A stretch of DNA of 64,000 nt, taken from assembly GCA_015061145.1 (NCBI GenBank), contig SUXD01000010.1, positions 1 through 64,000 of the forward strand. The letters run 5' to 3'. Source of the DNA: Bacteroidales bacterium (GTDB taxonomy: Bacteria; Bacteroidota; Bacteroidia; Bacteroidales; Paludibacteraceae). Of this stretch, positions 45,572 to 55,700 are shown piece by piece (position 1 is the stretch's first letter; every line of letters begins with the position of its first letter). A program made the translations under genes and the position numbers. The notes beneath the pieces were generated by a model, which searched no databases, was not told the origin of the DNA, and saw nothing but the letters and a program-made list of their open reading frames with translations.

Positions 45572-45610
45572 ATAAAAAGAAGAATCGCCGCATTATGGCG
45601 GCGATTCTTC
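45572..45610 (-). terminator. Terminator of asnS
   Basis: GAAGAATCGCCGC (45579-45591)/GCGGCGATTCTTC (45598-45610) form a 13-bp perfect stem; on the minus strand it is followed by TTTTTATAAG. It lies 30 bases after the asnS stop. Confidence 0.88.
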
Positions 45611-45639
45611 GTGAAACCAAAACAGTTTCTTGTTCTGTA

Positions 45640-47043
45640 TTAGAATTCAGCATTGTTAGGTGTGCGTGGGAACGGTATGACATCGCGGATGTTCTGCATG
45701 CCCGTCACAAATAGCATCAGTCGTTCGAAACCGAGTCCGAAGCCTGCATGCGGACAGCTGCCGTATCTGCGGGTGTCAAGATACCACCACATATCCTTCA
45801 TCGGGATGTTGCGCACCTCTATTTCTTTCATCAGTTTGTCGTAGTCCTCTTCGCGTACCGAACCGCCTATGATTTCGCCTATTTGCGGGAAAAGTACATC
45901 TGTTCCTTGTACGGTTTTGCCGTCTTCGTTTATTTTCATGTAGAAGGCTTTTATTTCACGCGGGTAGTCGGTCATGATGACAGGGCGTTTGAAATGCTCT
46001 TCCACCAAGTAGCGCTCGTGCTCGGATGACAGGTCGTCGCCCCAGTTGCAAGGGAATTCAAATTTCTTTCCTTTCTTGATGGCGTCTTGCAGAATGTTGA
46101 TGCCTTCGGTGTAGGGCAGACGGACAAATTCAGTATCGACAACCGATTTCAGACGCTCGATGAGTCCTTTGTCTATCATGTTGTTGAGGAATTCAAGATC
46201 GTCGGCGCAATGGTCGAGTGCCCATCTTACACAGAATTTCACGAAATCCTCTTCCAAATCCATCAGTTCAGTTTTGTCCATAAAGGCGATTTCGGGTTCT
46301 ATCATCCAGAATTCAGCCAGGTGGCGCGGTGTATTTGAGTTTTCGGCGCGAAATGTAGGTCCAAAGGTGTAGATGGCTCCCAATGCAGTGGCTCCAAGTT
46401 CGCCTTCCAGCTGTCCGGAAACGGTCAGGCTGGCCTGTTTGCCGAAGAAGTCGTCTCTGTAGTCTATCGAACCGTTTTCATCTTTTTTCAGGTCGTACAG
46501 ATTTTTTGTTGTCACTTGAAACATCTGTCCAGCTCCTTCGCAGTCTGATGCGGTGATGATAGGCGTATGGAAATAGTAGTATCCGTGTTCGTGGAAATAA
46601 GTGTGTATGGCGTAGGCCATGTTGTGACGGATGCGGAGCACGGCTCCGAAAGTGTTGGTGCGCGGACGCAAATGCGCTATCTCACGCAGGTATTCCATCG
46701 AGTGGCCTTTTTTCTGCAAAGGATAGGTTTCAGGGTCGGCTGTGCCATATATCTCTATTTTTTCAGCCAATATTTCTACAGCTTGTCCCTTGCCTTGCGA
46801 TTCCACCAGCTCGCCTTCGGCGGCAATACATGCACCTGTGGTGATGGTCTTTATGGAGTCTTCGGGGATTTTCTCGAAATCCACCACAATTTGAATATTT
46901 TTGATGGTCGAACCGTCGTTCAGAGCGATGAATCCGACGCTTTTGTTTCCGCGGCGTGTGCGCACCCAGCCCTTTACCAGAATTTTTTGTCCCGCAGTGG
47001 CGTTCAAGGCGTCAACTACTTTTGTTCTTTTTAGTGAATCCAT
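45640..47043 (-). CDS. asnS: Asparagine--tRNA ligase
   Basis: A 467-residue class II aminoacyl-tRNA synthetase that charges tRNA-Asn. The N-terminal OB domain has [22 protein letters not shown]; the catalytic core shows [20 protein letters not shown], motif 2 ([20 protein letters not shown]) and motif 3 ([15 protein letters not shown]), ending [14 protein letters not shown] as in bacterial AsnS. Direct charging of asparagine is therefore present. The gene is monocistronic. Confidence 0.97.
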   Translation of the reverse strand: MDSLKRTKVVDALNATAGQKILVKGWVRTRRGNKSVGFIALNDGSTIKNIQIVVDFEKIPEDSIKTITTGACIAAEGELVESQGKGQAVEILAEKIEIYGTADPETYPLQKKGHSMEYLREIAHLRPRTNTFGAVLRIRHNMAYAIHTYFHEHGYYYFHTPIITASDCEGAGQMFQVTTKNLYDLKKDENGSIDYRDDFFGKQASLTVSGQLEGELGATALGAIYTFGPTFRAENSNTPRHLAEFWMIEPEIAFMDKTELMDLEEDFVKFCVRWALDHCADDLEFLNNMIDKGLIERLKSVVDTEFVRLPYTEGINILQDAIKKGKKFEFPCNWGDDLSSEHERYLVEEHFKRPVIMTDYPREIKAFYMKINEDGKTVQGTDVLFPQIGEIIGGSVREEDYDKLMKEIEVRNIPMKDMWWYLDTRRYGSCPHAGFGLGFERLMLFVTGMQNIRDVIPFPRTPNNAEF

Positions 47044-47063
47044 ATCTTTTCTGAAAATTTATG

Positions 47064-47096
47064 CAAAAGTATAAAAAAAATCAGAAAAAAGACAAT
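47064..47096 (-). promoter_or_regulatory. Promoter of asnS
   Basis: On the minus strand, ATTG (complement of 47093-47096), a 21-base spacer, and TACTTTTG (complement of 47064-47071). The leader is about 15 bases. Confidence 0.6.
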
Positions 47097-47178
47097 AGTG
47101 CGCACAACCGATGGATATGATTTGGAAAAAATGTCATTTTGCGGTTCGGCTGTATTTCTGTTGCTGATGTCTGGCGTT

Positions 47179-47808
47179 TTAGGGCAGAGATGTGATGCGC
47201 TTGAAATTTTGTGCGATTTGTTCTTGCAGCCGCTCGATTGTTGTCTGTCTTGTCCACGCTATTTTTTCGTATATTTCCTCGATGGGGATGCTGGAGTCGT
47301 CAGTCTCTAGAAAAAGCCTGTCGTCTGGTATGAACTTTACTGTTTCGGGGGCGAAAAGCGATTTTTCGTTCAGTGAAATATAGTGCCCGCTGTCGATGAT
47401 TTGTTTTGCAACTTGCGTCTTTCCCCTGAATCCGTGGAATATCAATTGGGCGCTGAAAGGTTTGGCGGCGGCCAATATCTCGTTTACGGCTCTTACGCAG
47501 TGTATGATGACCGCTTTCCGATGATTGTCGGCTATCTGCATTTGTTTTTCGAAAACGCTGATCTGTCTTTCAATATCTTCGTTTCGTTTGTCTATTCCTA
47601 TTTCTCCCACAAATAATATTTGCGGATAGACGGTCAGCAGTTGCTCCATCTGTGGCAGCCACGCCTCTGCGTCGCGCAGGTCGAGCGGATGCAGCCCCAG
47701 CGACAGGCGCTGTGCGGGGTGTTGCTGTATGTCATGCTCGCATGTGGCAGGGTGCGTGTTGACGATGGCCTCGTGGTTGCCAAAACGGTGGGTGTGAATG
47801 TCTATCAT
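47179..47808 (-). CDS. TatD-family metal-dependent hydrolase
   Basis: A 209-residue protein starting MIDIHTHRFG. The H-x-H pair (residues 5 and 7), FVGEIGID (Glu), VIIHCVR (His), IFHGFRG (His) and FLETDDS (Asp) are the metal ligands of TatD-type deoxyribonucleases. It is about 50 residues shorter than E. coli TatD, as in many Bacteroidales versions. The start at 47808 lies 5 bases after the nadE stop, so the two are cotranscribed. The substrate (DNA repair or D-aminoacyl products) is not readable. Confidence 0.82.
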   Translation of the reverse strand: MIDIHTHRFGNHEAIVNTHPATCEHDIQQHPAQRLSLGLHPLDLRDAEAWLPQMEQLLTVYPQILFVGEIGIDKRNEDIERQISVFEKQMQIADNHRKAVIIHCVRAVNEILAAAKPFSAQLIFHGFRGKTQVAKQIIDSGHYISLNEKSLFAPETVKFIPDDRLFLETDDSSIPIEEIYEKIAWTRQTTIERLQEQIAQNFKRITSLP

Positions 47809-47813
47809 CCCCT

Positions 47814-49742
47814 TTACAGATTTTCGGCTTCGGTCAGCCACAACTCGCTGTCGGCGTCACTAGGCATACGCCAGTCGCCGCGTGGCGAGAGTGATACCGA
47901 ACCCACTTTCGGACCGTCGGGCATGCACGAGCGTTTGAACTGTTGGTTGAAAAATCGGCGTACAAATGTTTTCAGCCAATGCTTTATCACATCGTCGGCG
48001 TATTTTCCGCCGAAAGCGTTTTGGGCTAAGAAAAAGATCTTGGCAGGGCGGAAGTGACAGCGTACCATATTATATAGGAAGAAGTCATGCAGTTCGTACG
48101 GACCTACAAGGTCTTCTGTTTTTTGTGCGATGTCGCCCTTTTCGTCTTTCGGAAGCAACTCTGGACTGACGGGCGTTTCCAATACATTCTTGAGCGTTTT
48201 GCCCAATTTTTTGTCGGCCGAAGTTGTGGCGTACCAATTCACCAGGTAGCGTATGAGTGTTTTCGGGACGCTGGCGTTCACGGCATACATCGACATGTGG
48301 TCGCCGTTGTAAGTGGCCCATCCCAATGCTATTTCAGACAAGTCGCCGGTGCCTATCACCATGCCGTTCTTTTGGTTGGCAATGTCCATCAGTATCTGAG
48401 TGCGTTCTCTGGCTTGAGCGTTTTCGTAGGTCACATCATACACGCCGTCGGGGTGCTGTATGTCTTTGAAATGCTGTATGCAAGCGTCTTTGATGCTTAT
48501 CTCGCGGATGGTTATGCCCAACGATTTCATCATGTCAATGGCGTTCTGATAGGTGCGGTCGGTGGTGCCGAATCCGGGCATGGTCACACCGATGATGTTT
48601 TTGCGGTCGATGTTGAGTTTGTCGAAAGTGTTGACGCATACGAGCAGCGCTAACGTAGAGTCCAGTCCGCCCGAAATGCCTATCACAGCCGTCTGGCAAT
48701 GTGTGTGCACCAGTCGTTTGGCAAGTCCCATTGTCTGTATGTCGAATATCTCGTTGCAGCGTTCTTGCATGTTTGTGGCCGTGGGCACGAATGGCATGGC
48801 GTTTACATTGCGCAACAGCTTGTCTTTTTGTTTGTTTCTCTGAAAAATGCTTGCCGTATAAGTGCAAGGGGTGTTTCTGCTGCTTTCTGCAAAGGTCTTG
48901 TTCACCAGTCTTTCCGAGCGAAGATAATCCACGTCAATGTCGGCGTATATAATTTGAGGCGTCAGCGAATAGCTCTTAGCTTCGGCAAGTTTTATGCCGT
49001 TTTCGTAGATATAGGCGTTGCCGGGGAAAACCACATCTGTGGTTGATTCGCCAAATCCGCATGACGAGAATACATAAGCGCACAAGCATCGTGCCGATTG
49101 CTGGCTGATGAGCTGATTCACATACTCTTGTTTGCCTACAGTGCCGTTGTCGGCCGAAAGGTTGAAGATGATGTCGGCGCCGGCCAAGGCAAGGTTGCAG
49201 CTCGGAGGGATAGGTGCCCACATGTCTTCGCAGATTTCGACGCCGAAACTGAAATCTTGTGTATGAAAGATAATGTTAGGGCTTAAAAATTGAATTTTTC
49301 CGTGAGCGGTGTCAATGCCGCCATTATTGTCGATGTCTTTGCTGGAAGTGAACCAACGCATCTCGTAAAATTCGTTGTAGTTGGGCAAATAGGTCTTGGG
49401 CACAATGCTGATTATACGGCCGCCTTGCACTACTGCCGCCACATTGAACAGTTTGCTTTTGTGCTCGTACGGAAGTCCTACGATGGCAATAATGTTTTTG
49501 TCTTTTGTGGCAGCGGTTATTTTGTCGAGCGAGGTTTTGGCTTCGGAGCGCAGCGCTTGGTTGAAGAATAAGTCGCCGCAAGTGTAGCCCGTGATACAGA
49601 GTTCAGGAAAGACGATGATATTGGCATTCTTTTCTTCCGCTTCATTTATTTGCTCTATTATCTTGGCTGTGTTGTACGCACAGTTGCCGACTTTTACGCT
49701 TGGTATGGCGCTTGCCACTCTTACAAAACCGAATTTATTCAT
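47814..49742 (-). CDS. nadE: NAD+ synthase (glutamine-hydrolysing)
   Basis: A 642-residue two-domain enzyme that makes NAD from nicotinate adenine dinucleotide. The N-terminal nitrilase-type glutaminase domain has the Glu in FPELCITGYTCGD, the Lys in PKTYLPNYNEFYE and the nucleophile Cys in GVEICEDMWAP. The C-terminal synthetase has the ATP-binding GISGGLDSTLALL and later VIGTGDLSEIALGW. It is the long, glutamine-dependent form, so free ammonia is not needed. The nadB gene for the same pathway lies just beyond the mgtC-like gene. Confidence 0.96.
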   Translation of the reverse strand: MNKFGFVRVASAIPSVKVGNCAYNTAKIIEQINEAEEKNANIIVFPELCITGYTCGDLFFNQALRSEAKTSLDKITAATKDKNIIAIVGLPYEHKSKLFNVAAVVQGGRIISIVPKTYLPNYNEFYEMRWFTSSKDIDNNGGIDTAHGKIQFLSPNIIFHTQDFSFGVEICEDMWAPIPPSCNLALAGADIIFNLSADNGTVGKQEYVNQLISQQSARCLCAYVFSSCGFGESTTDVVFPGNAYIYENGIKLAEAKSYSLTPQIIYADIDVDYLRSERLVNKTFAESSRNTPCTYTASIFQRNKQKDKLLRNVNAMPFVPTATNMQERCNEIFDIQTMGLAKRLVHTHCQTAVIGISGGLDSTLALLVCVNTFDKLNIDRKNIIGVTMPGFGTTDRTYQNAIDMMKSLGITIREISIKDACIQHFKDIQHPDGVYDVTYENAQARERTQILMDIANQKNGMVIGTGDLSEIALGWATYNGDHMSMYAVNASVPKTLIRYLVNWYATTSADKKLGKTLKNVLETPVSPELLPKDEKGDIAQKTEDLVGPYELHDFFLYNMVRCHFRPAKIFFLAQNAFGGKYADDVIKHWLKTFVRRFFNQQFKRSCMPDGPKVGSVSLSPRGDWRMPSDADSELWLTEAENL

Positions 49743-49765
49743 ATCGCTGCTGATTTTTCTGAAGG

Positions 49766-49773
49766 CAAAGATA
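49766..49773 (-). promoter_or_regulatory. -7 element of nadE
   Basis: The minus strand reads TATCTTTG, 24 bases before the nadE ATG. No clear -33. Confidence 0.5.
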
Positions 49774-49780
49774 ATTATTT

Positions 49781-49819
49781 AATTATGAATTAAGAATTAT
49801 GAGTTAAGAATTATGAATT
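49781..49819. repeat. AT-rich array with 7-bp period
   Basis: Consecutive heptamers AATTATG, AATTAAG, AATTATG, AGTTAAG, AATTATG and a partial AATTC fill this stretch between nadE and the mgtC-like gene. Read as 14-bp units it is almost three copies. Confidence 0.7.
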
Positions 49820-49914
49820 CATGATGCGTCTTGCGTGACGTTTCTTATAAATGCAAGGGAATTTGTGAAAACTTTTTTTATTTTTGTGAAATAGAAAATA
49901 AAAAAACGAAGATT

Positions 49915-50388
49915 ATGGAAAAAGAGTTTGTTGTCAGAATACTGGTCGCTACGCTGTTGGGCGCGCTTATCGGACTCGACCGTGAGTACCGTACCAAGGC
50001 GGCAGGTTTTCGCACACATTGCATGGTGGCGTTGGGCAGTGCCTTGTTTATGATTGTTTCGGCCTACGGCTTCAAAGATGTGATGGCTGCAGGACCGCTC
50101 GAGAATATTCGTTTGGATGTGTCGCGCATAGCAGCGCAGGTGGTGACGGGTATAGGTTTTATCGGTGCCGGTGCCATCATCATACAGAAGAAGATGGTGC
50201 GCGGACTGACTACCGCCGCAGGCTTGTGGGTGACTTCCGCCATCGGTTTGGCATGTGGTGCGGGCATGTATCTTCTGGCCACGGTGACCGCTTTGCTGGT
50301 GTTACTATGCTATGAGGGGTTCAATATGTTTTTGCATAAAATTCGAGGCAAAGGCGACGAAGAAGAGATGCACAAGGACGAAGAATAA
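49915..50388 (+). CDS. MgtC/SapB-family membrane protein
   Basis: A 157-residue protein with four to five membrane segments. It has ATLLGALIGLDREYRTKAAG, the family signature, then GIGFIGAGAIIIQKK and VRGLTTAAGLWVTSAIGLACG. MgtC proteins affect magnesium and acid tolerance or inhibit ATP synthase in some pathogens. This one lacks the C-terminal soluble domain of Salmonella MgtC and is closer to plain SapB-type. The start at 49915 follows a -7 element TATTTTTG (49879-49886), which excludes longer starts. It is convergent with nadB. Confidence 0.85.
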   Translation: MEKEFVVRILVATLLGALIGLDREYRTKAAGFRTHCMVALGSALFMIVSAYGFKDVMAAGPLENIRLDVSRIAAQVVTGIGFIGAGAIIIQKKMVRGLTTAAGLWVTSAIGLACGAGMYLLATVTALLVLLCYEGFNMFLHKIRGKGDEEEMHKDEE

Positions 50389-50389
50389 G

Positions 50390-50425
50390 CAAAGGCGGGA
50401 ACGGTTGTTCTCGCCTTTGTTGTTT
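50390..50425. terminator. Terminator between mgtC-like gene and nadB
   Basis: CAAAGGCGGGAAC (50390-50402)/GTTCTCGCCTTTG (50407-50419) with one G-T pair and a GGTT loop, followed by TTGTTTT. It probably serves both convergent genes. Confidence 0.85.
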
Positions 50426-52005
50426 TAGTTCTCTTTTTTCGGATAGTCGATGGTGAAATGCAGTCCTCGGCTTTCTTTTCGCTCAATGGCTTGCCGTGTA
50501 ATGAGGTAGCCTACATTAATCATATTACGCAGTTCGCAAATCTCTTTGGTGGCTTTCACACGTTTGAAGAGGTCTTCGGTTTCTTCGTACAGCACATCCA
50601 AGCGTATCCATGCGCGTTTCAGACGCAGGTCGCTGCGCACGATGCCTACGTAGGTGCTCATGATTTGTCCCACTTCTTTCACATCTTGCGCTATCAGCAC
50701 GCGTTCTTCGTTGGTCAGCGTGCCTTCGTCGTTCCATTCGGGCACTTTTTCGTTAAAGGCGTATTCGTCGATGTGTTGCAGACTGTGTTTGGCGGCAGCG
50801 TCGGCATATACTACAGCTTCAATCAGCGAGTTGGATGCCAGTCGGTTTCCTCCGTGCAGTCCAGTACATGAGCATTCGCCTACGGCATACAGCCGCTTGA
50901 TGCTTGAGCAGGCGTCGAGGTCCACCTTGATGCCGCCGCACATATAGTGCGCGCAAGGCACAACGGGTATGTAGTCTTGTGTGATGTCGATGCCGATGCT
51001 TTTGCATTTGGCATAAATGTTCGGGAAGTGTTTTTTCGTTTCTTCAGGATTTTTGTGCGTCACATCCAGACATACATGGTCAAGTCCGTGTATCTTCATC
51101 TCTTTGTCGATGGCGCGTGCCACAATGTCGCGCGGCGCGAGGCTCAACCGTTTGTCGTATTTGTGCATGAATTCCTCGCCGTTGGGCAGACGGAGTATGC
51201 CGCCGTATCCGCGCATGGCTTCGGTTATCAGATAGGCCGGATGTGTCTCGCCTTGATGGAATAGGGCGGTGGGGTGGAACTGCACAAATTCCATGTCCTT
51301 GATGGTGCCTTTGGCGCGATACACCATAGCGATGCCATCGCCGGTGGCAATGTTGGGATTGGTGGTAGTGGCATAAACCGAGCCTGTTCCGCCTGTGGCC
51401 ATCAATGTTATTTTTGAGAGATAAGTGTCAATTTTTTGTGTTTTGGGATTGAGAATGTATGCGCCGTAGCACTCAATGTCGGGCGTGCGCCGTGTGACGC
51501 GCATGCCTAAGTGGTGCTGTGTGATGATTTCTACGGCAAAGTGATTCTCGAGGATTTCGATGTTTGGATGATTGCGCACGGCGGCAATCAGTCCTCGCTG
51601 TATTTCGGCACCCGTGTCGTCGGCGTGATGCAGGATGCGGAACTCGGAGTGTCCGCCTTCGCGGTGCAGGTCGAACTCGCCATTCTCTTTGCGGTCAAAG
51701 TTCACGCCCCATTTCACCAATTCGTCAATTTGCGCTGGTGCATTTCGTACCACTTGTTCCACGGCTGCACGGTCGCTCAGGTAGTCACCGGCTATCATCG
51801 TGTCGTTGATGTGTTTGTCAAAGTCGTCCACTTTCAGATTGGTGACCGACGCCACGCCTCCTTGTGCTTTGGCGGTGTTGGCTTCTTCGATGGATGTCTT
51901 GCAAACGATGGTAACTTTTCCTTTGCCGGCGTCAGCTACTTTCAGTGCGTAACTCATGCCTGCTACACCCGAACCGATAATGAGGAAATCTGTTTTTTTT
52001 ATCAT
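50425..52005 (-). CDS. nadB: L-aspartate oxidase
   Basis: A 526-residue flavoenzyme that oxidises aspartate to iminoaspartate, the first step of de novo NAD synthesis. The FAD-binding motif is FLIIGSGVAGMSYAL (residues 7-21). TAKAQGGVASV, REGGHSEFRILHH (substrate-site His and Arg), FVQFHPTALFH and the late CSCTGLHGGNRLASNSL complete the family signature. The product feeds quinolinate synthase (nadA, not in window) and nadC (19707). Confidence 0.96.
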   Translation of the reverse strand: MIKKTDFLIIGSGVAGMSYALKVADAGKGKVTIVCKTSIEEANTAKAQGGVASVTNLKVDDFDKHINDTMIAGDYLSDRAAVEQVVRNAPAQIDELVKWGVNFDRKENGEFDLHREGGHSEFRILHHADDTGAEIQRGLIAAVRNHPNIEILENHFAVEIITQHHLGMRVTRRTPDIECYGAYILNPKTQKIDTYLSKITLMATGGTGSVYATTTNPNIATGDGIAMVYRAKGTIKDMEFVQFHPTALFHQGETHPAYLITEAMRGYGGILRLPNGEEFMHKYDKRLSLAPRDIVARAIDKEMKIHGLDHVCLDVTHKNPEETKKHFPNIYAKCKSIGIDITQDYIPVVPCAHYMCGGIKVDLDACSSIKRLYAVGECSCTGLHGGNRLASNSLIEAVVYADAAAKHSLQHIDEYAFNEKVPEWNDEGTLTNEERVLIAQDVKEVGQIMSTYVGIVRSDLRLKRAWIRLDVLYEETEDLFKRVKATKEICELRNMINVGYLITRQAIERKESRGLHFTIDYPKKEN

Positions 52006-52114
52006 GATGTTCGAAGTTTCAAATTTCGGATTTGTTAGTTTTTAAGTTATGATCTCTGATTTATTTCGCTACGCTCAATGAACGTTGTTTATTTCCCTTT
52101 GGTCAATGAATGTT

Positions 52115-52135
52115 ATTTCTAATTTCTGATTTCTG
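52115..52135. repeat. 7-bp repeat (ATTTCTG) x3
   Basis: ATTTCTA, ATTTCTG, ATTTCTG run in a row in the 208-base gap between the DUF4268 gene and nadB. The rest of the gap holds the next array, an imperfect pair (CTCAATGAACGTT/GTCAATGAATGTT near 52074 and 52102), and no reading frame. Confidence 0.6.
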
Positions 52136-52163
52136 ATTTTGATGATTTGAAAATTCTGTCTAC

Positions 52164-52229
52164 GTCAAAGTCATTGTCAAAGTCATTGTCAATTGTCAAT
52201 TATCAATTATCCATTATCCATTGTCCATT
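52164..52229. repeat. Repeat array entering the DUF4268 gene end
   Basis: Two copies of a 12-bp unit GTCAAAGTCATT (52164-52187) are followed by six heptamers GTCAATT, GTCAATT, ATCAATT, ATCCATT, ATCCATT, GTCCATT (52188-52229). The last two and a half heptamers lie within the 3' coding end and stop codon of the DUF4268 gene, encoding IMDNG. Confidence 0.8.
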
Positions 52230-52666
52230 ATAAAGTCTCTTATGTCTTCAAAAACCGATTCCATGACAGACATTTTCTCATAGAAGAATTTAAAAAAATC
52301 CATCCATTGAATCTGTCGATGAAAGTCGATTCCGTCTTTCTGTATGTATATCCTCGAGACGCACCGGTTGCCATCGCCTGTAAATTGTTTTTCCCAATGC
52401 AGAGGCTCGCCGAAAGCATCTTCGATGTATGTTTTCATCGACAGCAGTTTGTCGTACATCTTTTCGCGTGCCGCCGTGTCTTTCTGGCTGAGTTCCATCA
52501 TGACGCAAGCGCCGTCTCTTTTGGCGTCGAATTTCATAGATAGACCTTTCACCTTAGTGTCGTACAATATCCATTTCTTCCGACCTTTGTTGATGTGCTT
52601 GCAGTAGCAGTCGAAACCCTCCCAGAATTCTTTTTTCAGTTGGTACAGTTCTTCTTTAGAATACAT
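52214..52666 (-). CDS. DUF4268-type protein
   Basis: A 150-residue soluble protein, MYSKEELYQLKKEFWEGF at the start, then KKWILYDTKVKGLSMKFDAKRD, EKMYDKLLSMKTYIEDAFGEPLHWE and a C-terminal WMDFFKFFYEKMSVMESVFEDI. The layout fits DUF4268, a domain sometimes linked to restriction-endonuclease-like folds, but here it stands alone with no restriction system nearby. The longer frame upstream would cross a terminator hairpin, so the start is set at 52666. Its last codons are formed by the heptamer array. Confidence 0.75.
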   Translation of the reverse strand: MYSKEELYQLKKEFWEGFDCYCKHINKGRKKWILYDTKVKGLSMKFDAKRDGACVMMELSQKDTAAREKMYDKLLSMKTYIEDAFGEPLHWEKQFTGDGNRCVSRIYIQKDGIDFHRQIQWMDFFKFFYEKMSVMESVFEDIRDFIMDNG

Positions 52667-52711
52667 ACAAACAAAATTACGGAAAAAAATATTAGGTTGT
52701 TCAATTTGAAT

Positions 52712-52750
52712 AAAAAAACAGCCGACAGTGTTTCTGCCGGCTGTTTTTTT
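52712..52750 (-). terminator. Terminator of the large T9SS type B gene
   Basis: AAAAAAACAGCCG/CGGCTGTTTTTTT form a 13-bp stem around an interior ACAG/CTG pairing; T-rich on the minus strand. It partly overlaps the stop of the upstream gene at 52749. Confidence 0.88.
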
Positions 52751-55700
52751 AGTTGACAAGTGTGAAATGTCCGTAGTATGTTTTGCCTATTTCGTCGATG
52801 TGCAGGTAGTACCAGTAGTCGGTCGAAGGCAGTTTCTTGCCTAGGTAGGTGCCGTCCCAAGTGTCGATAGGGTCGGTAATGTGTTTCAATTCTTTTCCGT
52901 AGCGGTCGTAGATGTACAAATCCACTTTTTCGTAAATATCGAGATTTTTCACAATCCAAGTGTCATTCAGTCCGTCGCCATTCGGGGTGAAGTACATAGG
53001 GAACTCCAATGGCAGCGGTTCGATGGTGAAAACGAGCGACACGTCGCATCCGTTCTCGTCGGCCACGTATGCCGTATGTCGGCCAATGCGCAGACCGCCG
53101 AAAATGTCGCCGCTGGTGTAGTCCTTGTTGTCAACGGCGAACGAGTAGGGTGCTGTTCCATTGCTTACAAGGATTTGCACTGTTTTTGGCGCAGGTTCTA
53201 TTGGCAGTATCGTGTCAATTACGGGTGCTGGGTGCAGTTCCACAACAATTTCAGCCGAGTTCGTACAATTCTTGTTCGAGAGTGTGGCTGTATATATTGA
53301 TGTATGCGCTGGCGTGTCTTTGATGCTGACGCCTCGTCCTATTTCGACTACACTCATGTCTTCTGTGTCTTCGCGTGTCCAGGTTACGGTGGCGGTGTTG
53401 TCGCTCACTTGTGCGGTGATTTGCACCTCGTTTCCAGGGCAGGTGGCGGTCACATCTTCTTCGAAAGAGATGTTGATGTCTGCCATTCTTATGGTTTTGC
53501 TGAATCGCTCTGTACAGTATTCATTCGAAACTTCTACCGCAAATTGTGTGTCGCCTTGCGGAGTGAAGGTGGCAATAGAGCTTGCGTCGGATGTAGGTGT
53601 TCCATTTTCGCTCCATGTATATTCCAGTGTGGTGGATGTGCCGCTCTCGGTTGCTCTTACTTCCAAGTCAACTTCTTCGTCAGGACAGTAATAGTCGGGC
53701 CAGTCGGCAGCTATAGTCAGTGCGGAGATGTCATATCTGAAAGTCTGTTCGCTCTCGCAGTAGTCGTTTGCATTGGCTTTCACGGTGATTTGTTTGCCGC
53801 TTTGGGCATTGGCGCTAGGCAGCGTGTAGCTGAGTCCAGTGCTTTGTTGTGTGCCATCATTCCAAGTGTAGGTGGCGCCGCTCTGAGGCCTGATTTCGTT
53901 TATGCGCACGCTGTGACGGTCGCCTTTGCAGACGGTCTCCACGTCCTCCACCTCAAATTCCACAAAAGGTTTCACTTTTATGGTGTGCTTTTGCGATGCG
54001 GTGCAGGTGAGTTTTGTCACTCTGAAAGTATAGACGAATGTTCCGTCTTCTTCCATCTTGCCAAGCGCTATTTTTTTGTTGGTTGAGGTGGTTGCTGTGC
54101 CGTCGGGGGCTATCCATTCAAAAGTGGCGGTTCCGTCTTCTTTGGCTCCGTCGGCTTGTCCTTCGAGCGATATTTCATTGCCTGCGCATATCTCGTACGA
54201 TTTGTTGTCGCCCATCTGCAGCTTCTCCGAGCGGATGTTGATGTTTTTCGTCTCTTCGCAGATAGTTTTTCCTTGCAGCGTATAAGATACGGTGGCAGAA
54301 TAATTGCCCGACTGGGTTGCCGTAAGGGTTGTCTGTCCTTGGTTTTCAGTTATTTCAGTGCCGTTTTTGTACCATTTTATTTGCTGCACAGCATCTGCAG
54401 GCATGTTTTCAGGTGTGATGGTGAGCGATATGCTTGCTTCGCCTTGTGTGTCGGCGTCGTCGCAAATGTAATCAACGTCGGCGCCAATGCCAAGTGTCAC
54501 ACCGCTGATGCTGACGTTGATTGGTTCGCTGTCGGTTTGGCAGTAGCCGTCGGCAGTTGCGGTCACATACACTTCACCGTTAGCCGCCGTGCGGGTATCG
54601 AGGGTGTAAATGTTTCCGTTGGCAGTACCTGTCACGCCAGTTGCATGCCAAGTGTATGTCTCATTTTGCGCTCCCGCAGTCTGGGTAGCATTCACGGTCA
54701 CTTGCTCGTTCAGACAGGCATAGTCTTTCGATACGCTGATGCTTACGGCGTAGTCGGGAGTTTGGATTATTTCAAACTTCTGTTCGGCGCAGTTGGTCGA
54801 GCCAGTTCCGTTGCATCCGCGGAAGTAATAGGTGTGGTTGCCTTCCATGCCGTTGGTGCTGGCGGTGTAGGTGTCGGTCATGCCGTCGCCCGTCTTGAAC
54901 GGAGTGCCATTCAAGTCGTCGAGATACCACTCGTAGCGCGTGATGTTTTCGCCATGTCCGTTCAGCGTAATGTCCTTTTCTTCGCCTTTGCAGTAATTGT
55001 AGGTTTCGTCGTCGCCCATTGGTCCGTACGAAACTATTTTGAGTTCGAAAGTGGCCATACAGCCTGCACTGGTGGTGTAGGTGATGGTGATGTCTTTCGA
55101 TGCTTCGTCGCCTATCGAATTTGCGGCGGTCACTTTTCCTGAGGCATCCACCGTGGCAGCATTGTTGTCAGAACTGCTCCAAGTGCCTCCCGGTACATTG
55201 ACGGTCAGTTGTGTTGAGGTGCCAATCAGCACTTTCGATTTTTGTCCGTCGGCCAAGGTGATGACAGGTACTGGGTTTGTCTGTATCCCAATCAGTTCCT
55301 CTATAGTTGCGCAACTGTTATTGTCTGTAGCTGTCAGTTTGATTGTTTTCGACTCTGTCGGTGTGCCGGAAATGATTCCGCTGCCCGATGCGTATGCCGA
55401 ACCTGAGTTCTCGTTTGCGCTGACGCCGTCAGGCAATTCGGTAATCGTTATGTTTGCGTTAGTCCAAGAGTAGGTGATGTCAGTCATGCTTTCGCCTAGA
55501 CAAAGTTTTTGCGTGTTTTTGTCGCTTATGGTCAGCGTGGCTTTTTCGTTCACGATGATTTTGATATTTTCCGTCAGGCTTTTGTTGCATACCGATTGGT
55601 CTTTTGCCGTAAAAGTCACTTCGTAGGTGCCTGCTTTGCTAGGTGTGCCGCTGATGACGCCGGTCGCTTGGTTGAATGTGACGCCCGTTGGGAGTGTGCC

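Noticed and set aside
52164-52229. CRISPR-like array
   Set aside because: Units are 7 or 12 bases with no spacers; no cas genes nearby.
52214-52666. DUF4268 protein as part of a restriction-modification system
   Set aside because: No methyltransferase, helicase or specificity subunit genes occur in the neighbourhood.
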